Below, one piece after another: positions 14,401 through 22,500 of a stretch of 64,000 nt of DNA. Origin of the DNA: Cyanoderma ruficeps (taxonomy: Eukaryota; Chordata; Aves; Passeriformes; Timaliidae). The DNA lies in contig VZDJ01007753.1 in the NCBI GenBank assembly GCA_008694505.1, forward strand, positions 14,481,003 through 14,545,002, read 5' to 3'. A program made the position numbers and the translations under genes. Position 1 is the stretch's first letter. Every line of letters starts with the position of its first letter. The notes beneath the pieces are model-generated. The model was not told where the DNA came from. It saw nothing but the letters and a program-made list of their open reading frames with translations, and made no database searches.

Positions 14401-14947
14401 CAAAATAATCCCTCAGTAAGAGCTCCCACTAGAAAACTGAAACATCACACAAGTACTGTTTTTATATTTCTCTAGAGGAAAGAATGTGAAGTGTAGAAGA
14501 TCAATCTTACCCCTTGCCTCCCTTTCCAATCCAAATACTGATGAACTAAAGAAATAATTTGCTACTAATTTGCATTGCCATATGAGATCAGGATGTGGTG
14601 CACACACAGAATAAAAAATGGTGCCTACATACCAGGAGTATTTGTCATTGTTAAAAGATGGGTAAGAGAAAAGGCTGCAACCTGGAAACCAAGTGCTTTG
14701 GTTGTATTTTCTCCAGATAACTCTCAAAATGTTATCCTTTGAGCTGGAATATAGTGACAGATGCATCTATGACTACTTGCTCATACATGATGGAAGCCGC
14801 CCTACGTCACCTGCAGTTGGTCCTTATTGTGGGACAGAGAAGGTTGCAGACTTTATTTCCACTGGGAACTTTGTGCTGGTTGAATTCCACAGTGATTTAG
14901 TGTGGGAGTTGCCTGGATTTGTGATGAGTTATACATTTACTAGGTAA
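2343..14947 (+). CDS. Astacin metalloprotease with two CUB domains (hatching enzyme / UVS.2-like)
   Basis: Secreted zinc endopeptidase of the astacin family (M12A), with the architecture of amphibian and avian hatching enzymes, which soften egg envelopes. The exons are 2343-2411, 2573-2597, 3474-3611, 4913-5030, 5558-5736, 9377-9458, 10379-10506, 12195-12310, 12718-12943, 14039-14157 and 14717-14947. They join in frame to 476 codons, close to the roughly 510 of UVS.2. Seen in the sequence: a signal peptide (residues 1 to about 20); a short propeptide with the EGD aspartate-switch motif (39-41); a basic cleavage site before Ser50; an extra Cys54/Cys57 pair; zinc site HEMNHALGFIHE (His146, Glu147, His150, His156); Met-turn SVMHY (Met200, Tyr202); CUB1 at about 249-360; and CUB2 at about 363-474. 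All catalytic residues are intact, so the gene looks functional. The substrate is inferred from the family. The 3' end is uncertain because the stop lies inside a strong splice donor. Confidence 0.9.
2573..2597 (+). CDS. Astacin exon 2: 25-nt propeptide micro-exon
   Basis: A 25-base exon encoding IATRKNDL plus one base. It is preceded by a T-rich tract and AG, and followed by a perfect GTGAGT donor. Its phases (0 in, 1 out) join exons 1 and 3 without a frame break. The product aligns with the short propeptide segment just before the EGD motif of hatching enzymes. Confidence 0.8.
3474..3611 (+). CDS. Astacin exon 3: propeptide switch and mature N-terminus
   Basis: Encodes the EGD aspartate switch, which in astacins holds the zinc in the latent enzyme. 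It also encodes the dibasic run RRGRRS at the activation site, and the mature N-terminus with the CENCLW motif that adds a cysteine pair in hatching enzymes. It ends before GTGAGT in phase 1. Confidence 0.88.
4913..5030 (+). CDS. Astacin exon 4: N-terminal catalytic subdomain
   Basis: Encodes ITERSWIADALQEISTLTC followed by VQFVNRT, matching the astacin stretch in which Cys97 is a conserved disulfide partner. Pyrimidine-rich acceptor, GTAAGC donor, phase 2 out. Confidence 0.9.
5558..5736 (+). CDS. Astacin exon 5: zinc-binding active site
   Basis: Contains CWSYFGKIGG, GCMDKGAIQ and the signature HEMNHALGFIHE followed by RSDRD. The zinc ligands are His146, His150 and His156, and the catalytic base is Glu147. 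Donor GTATGT. A 3.6 kb intron follows. Confidence 0.95.
9377..9458 (+). CDS. Astacin exon 6: Met-turn
   Basis: Encodes GEQGNFGKMNSKNLGLP and YDYSSVMHYGA. The SVMHY sequence is the Met-turn, with its conserved Met200 and zinc-contacting Tyr202. Acceptor TTACAG, donor GTAAGT. Confidence 0.93.
10379..10506 (+). CDS. Astacin exon 7: end of catalytic domain
   Basis: Encodes the conserved C-terminal subdomain, including FSSTPGKPTIVPVPDPS and GLSNLDVAKINKLYKC, the last Cys (246) being the disulfide partner that closes the protease domain. Donor GTAAGT, phase 1. Confidence 0.93.
12195..12310 (+). CDS. Astacin exon 8: first half of CUB1
   Basis: Starts with NCCSSVLPKPKGSFSSVNYP and contains the CUB motif YPNNSNCLWLI. 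Each CUB domain is encoded by two exons with a phase-0 intron after the second strand, and here the donor is GTAATT. Confidence 0.9.
12718..12943 (+). CDS. Astacin exon 9: second half of CUB1
   Basis: Encodes IFLQFEAFDLQ, CSSDYIKIYNGN, YCGKGPLPSLVASGSTMLV and ATGFRASYN, the typical second half of a CUB domain. The acidic residues of the CUB calcium site appear present. Donor GTATGA, phase 1. Confidence 0.92.
14039..14157 (+). CDS. Astacin exon 10: first half of CUB2
   Basis: Encodes VNCGATFRDSKGVITSPNYP and YPKNRACFWVITSPVGYK, the opening strands of a second CUB domain. Acceptor CCTCAG after a pyrimidine tract, donor GTAAGG, phase 0. Confidence 0.92.
14717..14947 (+). CDS. Astacin exon 11: second half of CUB2 and stop
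   Basis: Encodes ITLKMLSFELEYSD, CIYDYLLIHDGS, GPYCGTEKVADFIS and GFVMSYTFTR, completing CUB2, then reads TAA. The last codons ACT AGG TAA coincide with a consensus donor (AG/GTAAGT at 14942-14949). The real protein may therefore splice to a further short exon near 15190-15265 instead of ending here. Confidence 0.8.
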   Translation: MTLKMLSFELEYSDRCIYDYLLIHDGSRPTSPAVGPYCGTEKVADFISTGNFVLVEFHSDLVWELPGFVMSYTFTR

Positions 14948-15927
14948 GTACAATACAGATGGGGTTTGAAAAACACAGAATGAGAATAAGACTCCAGCTA
15001 CCCGCAGGTAAAAGTCAAGATGCCACCAATTTCAGAAAAAAAATATAGCGTGATACCTTTAATAAGCATGAAGTTTGACCTCTTAGTCTTACATCTAGAG
15101 TGGTGTAATTTCCATGGTGAATCAAGGACAGAAATGTTCCTGCCCATGGGATACTTTTGTCTGAGACTGTATGTTTTTTATTATAGCATTCTCGTTTCTG
15201 GTGTTGCAGGGCCAAACACAACAGCAGAGCTGAAACTAGATAAGCAGATTTTCAAAAACTTCTAGTGGTAGAAACTGTGCCCATAAAAAAATTCAGAACA
15301 TGGCTATGTAGCAACTTTAACCAATAGCAAATGCTATTACCCAACCTTAATGTGCATTCCAGCATGCATACAGAAAAATCTTCAGACACATTTATATATG
15401 TTTTGAAGACAAGATCACGTACACAGTTCATACGGGCAGCAGAGCTTAGCCTGGAAATCACCACTTGACACCAAACAAGTGGTGTCATAGTACAGTATGA
15501 CATACAGTACCTCAACTCAAAGGTTTGCACTTCTCCTCTGTGAGATGAACTAGGTCAGAGAACAGATTTAATTAAAGAAACTAAAGTTAAGAGTGGCAGG
15601 AACAAGCAGTGAGGGAGAGGGAATGAAGTGTCTATTGTTGTCACTTTGCTGTGGCCTGAGTAAGGTATTGAAATTGTCCATAAGGTGTTATCAAAATATT
15701 TTTTAAATATGAGGCCTGAAAACATAATGGAAAGACCATTGAATGTTCTCTTGGGAGAGCATTTTAGGTGTGAAGTACCTTGTCTGTGGACTGAAATCCT
15801 CCTCCTCTAAAGAGATAGCTGGAGTGGATAAAGAAATCACCATTGTAAACACCTAACACTTCACCTTGACTTGATATATTCAAGTCAATGCTAGTGCCAA
15901 ACTGGCAGATGCCAAAACCCAATGAAT

Positions 15928-15933
15928 AATAAA
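15928..15933 (+). terminator. Possible poly(A) signal for the astacin gene
   Basis: AATAAA within an AATAATAAA run, about 1 kb after the stop codon. It is the first canonical hexamer I noticed downstream; a weaker ATTAAA lies near 15570. Position is the only support. Confidence 0.3.
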
Positions 15934-17309
15934 AGATTTTGCTGAAATTATGTCTTTGTGAAGAAGAGCATGTAGAAATTGCCAATTTGCTTCCCTGATG
16001 CAGCCAAGAAAATTTTGAATTATGATGTAGCAGTGGGGGTGGGGTTTAAGATCTGTAATGCTTTGCTTTTAAAGCACTGGTTAATTTTCACCCACAGAAG
16101 AATGATAATTGATAACTTGTGGACATCAGGGTTTAGAGCTTGCTTGCATCATGGTAGGAAAGTGCATGCACAGCAGGCAGCAAATATTTGTATTCCTTAC
16201 AAGCTCCAGTCTTCTGGCTATAAAAAGTATTCTTTCATTTAATTTGGCTCACTATTTAGATTGGTATATTTTTGGAGAATATTACCATTTCATCAGCATG
16301 AGAGAAAATTAAACTCTACTTCTATTTTTAAGCTCAGCTTCAGACTGTAAAAATGCTAATTCTTCTACTTGAGTCTGAGGACTTAGATGGAGGTGCAAAA
16401 GCAGCAACCCTGTGACAACTCTCATTGTATAACAAAGTTGAACGGGCCCCTGTTTTAAACAGACAATGCTAAACAGCTTTGTAACTTGAGTATTACCTTA
16501 GATTCCCTTCCCTCAGTCTGATGTGGAGCTCTACATATGTGCAATGTTTCAGATGTTCACCCATATTTGGTAAAAGAGCATGAACAGCATATTCCAAAAG
16601 CAATATACCACATACAGGAATACTGGTCTTGCAATTGGTTCCTAGAAGTATGGTTTTAAGTAGGACATTGCCCATGTATAAATACTCTCATATTCTGAAC
16701 TATATGAAGGAAGAGTAACCAGCTAGTAGACACAAGGGTCAGTATAGTCAAAAGTTTAGTATTTAAATACCACAATAGGAGATTTTTTCAGAAGTTCTAA
16801 TTGAAGTTCAGGACTCACTTAACATACTTATGAAATCCAAAATGTAAGGATTTAACCTTAAAACACAGAGGTATCTAGCAGCGATGAATATATGCATTCC
16901 CGTAGAGGTATATAACTCATGACAGTAACAGGTACTACCTTAATTGCATACAAAACCAGATGTTTGTAAAGAGAGACCCACTTCCACAACCCTGTGTGTG
17001 TGGAAGAAATAAGAGTGTTGGTGTCCATATATTCCTTTTTTACCTGCTTTGAGACTGTCCTGGTTCCTACCTGGGAGGCAAATCAGAGCCTTTCAGTGCT
17101 ATGCTTTTGTAGTCTGTAAGAACCAGAACAGAGATCTGTCAATTGTTGCTGCAGGAGAAAAAACAGCCTGGAATAAAGCATTACAGAAGCACACAAAAAT
17201 GTACTACTCATAGCTCTATTTTTGTATTTAATTTAAAACACATTTTCCTTACATAAATAAATAACTGTGGTTGAGATGATGCTTGCATGACTACAAGCCC
17301 GGTTATTGA

Positions 17310-17866
17310 ATCATAGGATAGTTTGGGTTGAAAAGGACATGTAAAGGTCACCTAGTCCAAAACCCTGCAATAAGCAGTCATCTTCAACTAGACCAAGTTG
17401 CTCAGAGCCCCATCCAACCTGACTTTGAATGTTGCCACAGGTGGGGCATGCACCATCTCTCTGGGCAACCTGTTACAGTGTCTCACCACCCACACATAAA
17501 AATGTTATCCTTATATCTAGTCTAAATCAACCCTCTTTTAGTTTAAAACCATTGTCCTGTGTCCTGTCACAACAGGCCCTGCTAAAATTTCTAAAATTGC
17601 TAAAATTCTTGTTCCCATCTCATATAAGCCCCCTGTAAGTACTGAAAGCTGCAATAATGTCTCCCCAGAGCCTTCTTGTCTCTTGACTCGACCCAACCCG
17701 ACTCCCTCAACATGACCATAGGAAAGGTGCTCCAGCTCCCTAACCATGTCTGTGGTCCTCTTCTGGACGTGTTGCAACACGTCCTTGTCTTTTCTGTGCT
17801 GAGGACTCCAGACCTGGACACAGCACTCCAGGCGAGAGCTCCCCAGAGCAGCGTAGCTATAACAAT
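17310..17866 (-). mobile_element. CR1 LINE fragment (3' end, degenerate)
   Basis: The plus strand starts TCATAGGATAGTTTGGGTTG and continues with the familiar reverse-complement CR1 text: CCATCCAACCTGACTTTGAA, GGGGCATGCACC, CTGGGCAACCTGTTACAGTG. The element therefore lies on the minus strand. The minus strand still encodes a decayed reverse-transcriptase tail (LECCVQVWSPQHRKDKDVLQ, LEHLSYGHVEGVG), interrupted by stops. It is truncated at its 5' end, as is usual for CR1. Confidence 0.9.
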
Positions 17867-18009
17867 GTAGCACAGGGAATTTACAACTCGCTGTGCAGCA
17901 ACTGAGTAGGGCAAGAAGAAGACATACAAACCAAAGCCCATTTAATCTTTCCTGCACTTCAAATAGAAATTGAAAACCTTATAAGTTAAGTCGTCACATA
18001 GGATTTTAT

Positions 18010-18340
18010 AATCGAGTTCTCTTTACCATGGGAAGCATCCGCGGGCAAAAAAAAAAAAACAGAAATAAAGGAAAGCTGCTGCTCTGCTGCCAAATAGCCT
18101 TCGGTTCAGGAGCTGGAGAACCGCGGGGGCTGGGCCCCCTCTGGCGGACACCTGCTGGGAACGGGAACGGCAATGGGAATGGAAATGGGAGCCGTAGAGC
18201 TTCTGCAGACAGGTGACGGAGAGACATCTCCTCTCCTGCCCGGGCATACGGCTCCCAGCGCCATGCGGCAGAGCAGCCGAGGCGTTTTTCTGCAGGGAAA
18301 CTCAGTTTCTTTAACGTGATGGCCCCGCGCACCTCCGCTG
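18010..18340. other. Small CpG-rich patch with an A-tract
   Basis: About 330 bases that are much richer in G+C and CpG than the AT-rich flanks, with an A-run near 18047. No homology was recognised. It could be an alternative promoter, or an inserted fragment carrying its own A-tract. Confidence 0.4.
18157..18190. repeat. Short imperfect GGGAAY hexamer repeat
   Basis: About five to six degenerate units of GGGAAC/GGGAAT in tandem (GGGAACGGGAACGGCAATGG and onward). Confidence 0.75.
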
Positions 18341-19195
18341 GCGCTGCTCCATGGATGGGAAGGTTTCCTTGGGTTCCTGCTTGTATTTTCTCCTGAAGAG
18401 CTGCACTCCAAATTCCACCTGTCAATCGGTAGGTTGCACTGTAACATCAAGATTGAAATCTTCTGTTCCTGTTTTCCCGTTGAACAACTCAGTTGCAAAG
18501 ACAATGAAGCCTTTTGAGTTTAACTTTGTCTCGATTCCCTGCTTTATGCCTACAATACCTGAAATATCCAGGTAGTCTCTAACACAATTGCAGGACAGGG
18601 ACAAAGTGTAACTTCCATTTGTCTTTCTAATGTTTCGTACCATTAAAAAACCTAACCAACCCCCCAACAACCAAACAAATGCTAAAAATGAAAGATTGAG
18701 AGAGAAGCCCCCATTTTTTTTCCTTTAAATTTAAATTTAATTTCCTTTATTTATTCCTTTAAATTTATTCAGATCTAATTGAGTTTTACTTCCTTGAATA
18801 AATCAGTTTCCTAATTTAATTGTGTAGGTCTTTACAACGTGGGGTTATATATTAAACTGGAAAGAATGCACAATGTACCTGCAAACCCACGCGGTTAACA
18901 GGATGACTCACTTGCACTCGGTGACTCTTTTTACAAACACTGCAGGACACTCCTCAGGGCAGGCGGATCAACACTGGCAGAAGGATGGGCTCGGGATAAC
19001 TGGAGTTTTGCAGTTCAGCCGATTCTTGCTATTCTGACCCAGGATCTCACCACAAGTTTAGGACAAAAAAAAGCCCAACTCAGAGTAGGTTGAGCGCAAC
19101 ATTGTTAGCCTTAGAGAATACACTTTTTGTCTTTTTAACACCCAAGAACTGCTGATGCGCCTTCGGCGGGGGCGGACAGGGGCACCAGACTGCAC

Positions 19196-19213
19196 GTACC
19201 ACAATGCATCGCG
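19196..19213 (+). promoter_or_regulatory. ZNF143/Staf-type site 1
   Basis: GTACCACAATGCATCGCG matches the long Staf consensus (YWCCCRNMATSCMYYRCR) at all but about two positions, including the ATGCA core and the 3' GCG. Binding is inferred. Confidence 0.55.
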
Positions 19214-19261
19214 CGGCGCTGGTGGCCCAGCTGGCCCGGCACTGGGACCGTGTGGAGCCCT

Positions 19262-19273
19262 GGGCAGTGTAGT
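19262..19273 (-). promoter_or_regulatory. ZNF143-associated ACTACA site, inverted
   Basis: GGGCAGTGTAGT is the reverse complement of ACTACACTGCCC, one mismatch from the ACTACANNTCCC motif found in ZNF143-bound promoters. Confidence 0.4.
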
Positions 19274-19325
19274 TTATTCGCGGAGAACCGCCTGGCGTCT
19301 GAAGGCGGGGAGGGCGGGGCAGGGG

Positions 19326-19337
19326 ACTACAGCTCCC
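19326..19337 (+). promoter_or_regulatory. ZNF143-associated ACTACANNTCCC site
   Basis: ACTACAGCTCCC is an exact match to ACTACANNTCCC. It lies 190 bases before the ZFYVE19 start codon and 130 bases from the Staf-type site. Confidence 0.55.
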
Positions 19338-19525
19338 GTAGGGCTGTGCGTCGCCAGCTCTGTGTTGAGGGGCCGGGAGGGTGGTGTCCGCGCCTCCCGG
19401 CTTGTGACAGCCCAGCTCGCCGGCGATCGTCGGGCCTGAGGCAGCCCCGGCACCGGGGCGACCATGGAGCTTGGCATAGCGGAGGTGCAGCGCCGTGCCT
19501 GAGGGCAGGCCGGGGCGGTGGCGCC

Positions 19526-19579
19526 ATGGATGGCCGCTGCTATGGGTGCGCGTCCAAGTTCTCTGTCTTCAAGAAAGAG
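19526..19579 (+). CDS. ZFYVE19: ZFYVE19 exon 1, ending at a GC donor
   Basis: Encodes [18 protein letters not shown], the first zinc-ligand pair of the FYVE finger. The exon ends AAAGAG/GCAAGT, a classic GC-AG donor. Exon 2 then begins with TGT GGC TGC AAG in phase 0, restoring KKE-CGCKNC as in the human KKEYGCKNC. Confidence 0.92.
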
Positions 19580-22500
19580 GCAAGTCCGGCTGCGGGGAGC
19601 CAAGAGCGGACGGTCCCGCGGTTGCCTCCCCCGCAGTGCGAGGGTCTGAGAAGGGAACCGGGGGCTGCTTCGTCCGGCGCCGAGTCACGCTTCCCGGCCA
19701 GCATCCTGGCGTTGTTGTTCTTGCTTACTGAGCTCTCGTGGCGCCTAATTCTGATATGTCTTCAAAGATGGGAAATTACTGACCCCCCCACTCCCCCCCC
19801 AAAAAAAGTCATTGAATGCCATCCCTCTAAGTATTTTGTTATGTCAGACAATTCACACACACACTTAGTTATAGTGTGGGGTGAAGTGGTGTCTCAGCTC
19901 CCAGCAGGAGTTATGTGCTGGTGCTCCAAAGCTCTTGAGTCTCCGTATCTTCAGCAGCAGCAGCTGGTGAAACAGTTCTGTCACAATAAAATCAGCATAA
20001 CCCCAGCATTATTTTGTATGTGCCTCGGCACGGTCACTGTGCCAGGTGGAGCGATGGGGGGTGTGTGGTGGCGAGGTGGTGAAGCCCTGTCCTGCCCCTC
20101 TCTCCTGTCTCTGCAGTGTGGCTGCAAGAACTGTGGACGGTCCTTCTGCTCGGGCTGCCGGAGCTTCAGTGCTGTTGTTCCCCGCTGTGGAAACACTCAG
20201 CAGAAGGTGTGCAAGCAGTGCCATGGAAAACTGACTGGGTAAGATGGGAGTGTTTCTTCAAACAAAGACAGTTTCCTGCTTTTTTTCCTTCAGTTTACAT
20301 TTCATGTGGTGTTGCAGATTTCTGCAGGAGAGCTCTGCCTTCCATATGTGCGTGGATGCTGCCTGTACCCCGGAATTTCAAGACAGGACATCTCTGAACT
20401 TGTTGTTATATGAGCTGTGCAGTCCTAAAATAGGAATCAGGATTTGTGCTTGTTCTCTCTGACAGAGTAGTTTGAAAGCATCAGGTTTAAATCTTCATGG
20501 GTGGACACTGAATTCCAGTGGACAGCTTAACTAGATGGGCTGAAGTTAAGCCACACTATGTTTTTGCCCAGAGACCTACACCCCTTTAACAGTTCTGGCA
20601 GTCTTCTCAGATGTGTATAGTTGAATAGCCTGACAATAAGATGTTCAAAGTGTTGTAACTTCTGTGGGGAAACAATGGCATAAATCCTCTTTGTTGATGT
20701 ATCTCTGCTATGTTGGCCTGAAGACATAAAGTTTTGTAGCCTAAAATCTATAAAATTTTTGCTTTTAAAAGAAAACAGTTATTTGCAAACATAACCAGTA
20801 GACCTTCTATTGAAAACAAACCATGTAATTCAGTAGCTGCAGGATTATACATTTGAACAAGCAACACAAGAACACAGGTGTACAACAGAATCCTTCTGTC
20901 AACCAATTCTTCCGTGTCTTCCTTTTTCTTTTGCACATCTCTCGTTTCTTTTCCTCACTTTTCTCCTATAGCAAGGAATCTTCACCAGCAAGGGGAGAAT
21001 TTTCTGGCTCTACAGGTGTCTAAAGGAGAAGAGCCTCATTAGTGAAGGTCTTCATCTTCATGGGCTGCTGAAAACAGTGAAAGACAGTATTCAGTCTTTT
21101 CAGTTTTGAAATTTTCAGATTTCCCTTCACGACTTCAAAGCCACTAAGAAAACAGGGCCACCTCTCTTGACATTTCTTCTGAGTCTTTTTTTCTCATAAT
21201 TTTAATATCAGCACTAGAGAGCTACAGCAGAAAAACAATCTTCCCTGACTGGATAGCAGGTAGATTATAGAATGATAGAATGGCCTGGGTTGGAAGGGAC
21301 ATTAAAGATCATCTATTTCCAGCCCCTGTGCTGTGGGCAGGGACACCTGTCCCTAGACCAGGTTGCTCCGAGCTCCATCCAACCTGACCTTGAACACTTC
21401 CAGGGATGGGGCATCCACAGCTTCTCTGGGCAACCTGTTCCAGTATTTCACCACTCTCTAAGTAAAGAATTTTTTGTCTAGTATCTAATCTAAACACACA
21501 CTCTTTCCATTTAAAACCATTCCCCCTTGTCCTGTCACTACATGCCCTTCTAAAAAAGTCCTTCTCTGTCATTCTTTGAAGTTTCCTTCAAATACTGGAA
21601 GGCTGCAGTTGGCTCACCCTGCAGCGATCCCTTTTCTAGCCTGAATTCTATACAGAACATTAGAAAATCCAAAATGCACACTGCTACACTGAATAATCTC
21701 AATTCTGTCAGACTTTCCTCATAGGAGAGGTTTTCCATCTCTTTAATCAATTTGGTGGCCTCCTCTGGGCTTGCTCCAACAGGTTCATGTCCCTCCTGTG
21801 CTGAGGACCCCAGAGCTGTATGCAGCACTGCAGGTGAGGTCCCATGATAGAGGAATAGAGGGGCAGAATCCCCCACCTTGCCCTGCTGCCCACACTGCTT
21901 TGGATACAGCCCAGGACACAGTTGGCTTTCTGGGCTGTGAGTGCACGTTGCTGGGTCATGTCCAGCCTCTCATCCACCAGCACTCCCAGGTCCATTTTGC
22001 AGGGCTGCTCTTGATCTGTTTGTCCCCCAGCCTGTGCTGATACAGGAGTTTCCCCAACCCAAGTGCAGCACCTTGCACTTTGTCTTGTTTAACCTCATGA
22101 GATTCCCAAGGGCCCACTTCTTGAGCTTGTCCAGGTCCCTCTGGATGGCATCCTGCCCTGCAGGTGATACACATAGGCTGCAGTTCTGCAAGCTGCATAT
22201 GTTGTTGTTCATGCAAACAGCTTTCAGAATTGAAGCCTTAGAATTTCAGAAAGTGTTCTAACAATGTTGCATTCAGTCATTACTATATGGGCCTTAGCTG
22301 TGATTTCTAAGAACAAATAAAATATGCTGACTAACTTACATAAGTGTCTAGTTTAGTCCCTCAGCCTGGGCACAGCAAAGTAGAAGGGTTATACATGTTT
22401 GTGGTGTGCAGTATTCAGGTGTTCTGGAGGATGTTATATAATAACTTTTGTAATGCTTTGTTTTCCTCATACGTTATATAATTCTGTGTTTGTTGCATGC

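Larger units (their letters stand above)
14948..19190. other. Intergenic region between the astacin gene and ZFYVE19
   Basis: Mostly AT-rich unique sequence with no coding pattern I recognise on either strand. It holds the CR1 fragment at about 17310-17866, a GC-rich patch with a hexamer repeat at about 18010-18340, and an AT-rich stretch of repeated TTTAAATT at 18718-18780. I looked for DNAJC17, the neighbour of ZFYVE19 in human, and found no J-domain frame on the minus strand here. Confidence 0.6.
19190..19720 (+). promoter_or_regulatory. ZFYVE19: CpG-island promoter of ZFYVE19
   Basis: GC-rich and dense in CpG across the region that precedes and includes the first coding exon, and no TATA box was noticed. 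It contains three ZNF143/Staf-like sites (listed separately), as expected for a housekeeping promoter. The minus strand shows no coding partner, so bidirectional activity, if any, would be non-coding here. Confidence 0.75.

Noticed and set aside
17538..17957. 139-codon minus-strand open frame resembling reverse transcriptase
   Set aside because: It is the decayed CR1 tail, not a host gene.
19274..19603. Minus-strand open frame upstream of ZFYVE19, considered as DNAJC17
   Set aside because: It has no J-domain or HPD motif; it is low-complexity translation of a CpG island.
20973..21022. Possible ZFYVE19 exon beginning after CTATAG near 20973
   Set aside because: The frame reaches TAA quickly, and exon 3 at 22918 gives the conserved [10 protein letters not shown] sequence in the right phase.
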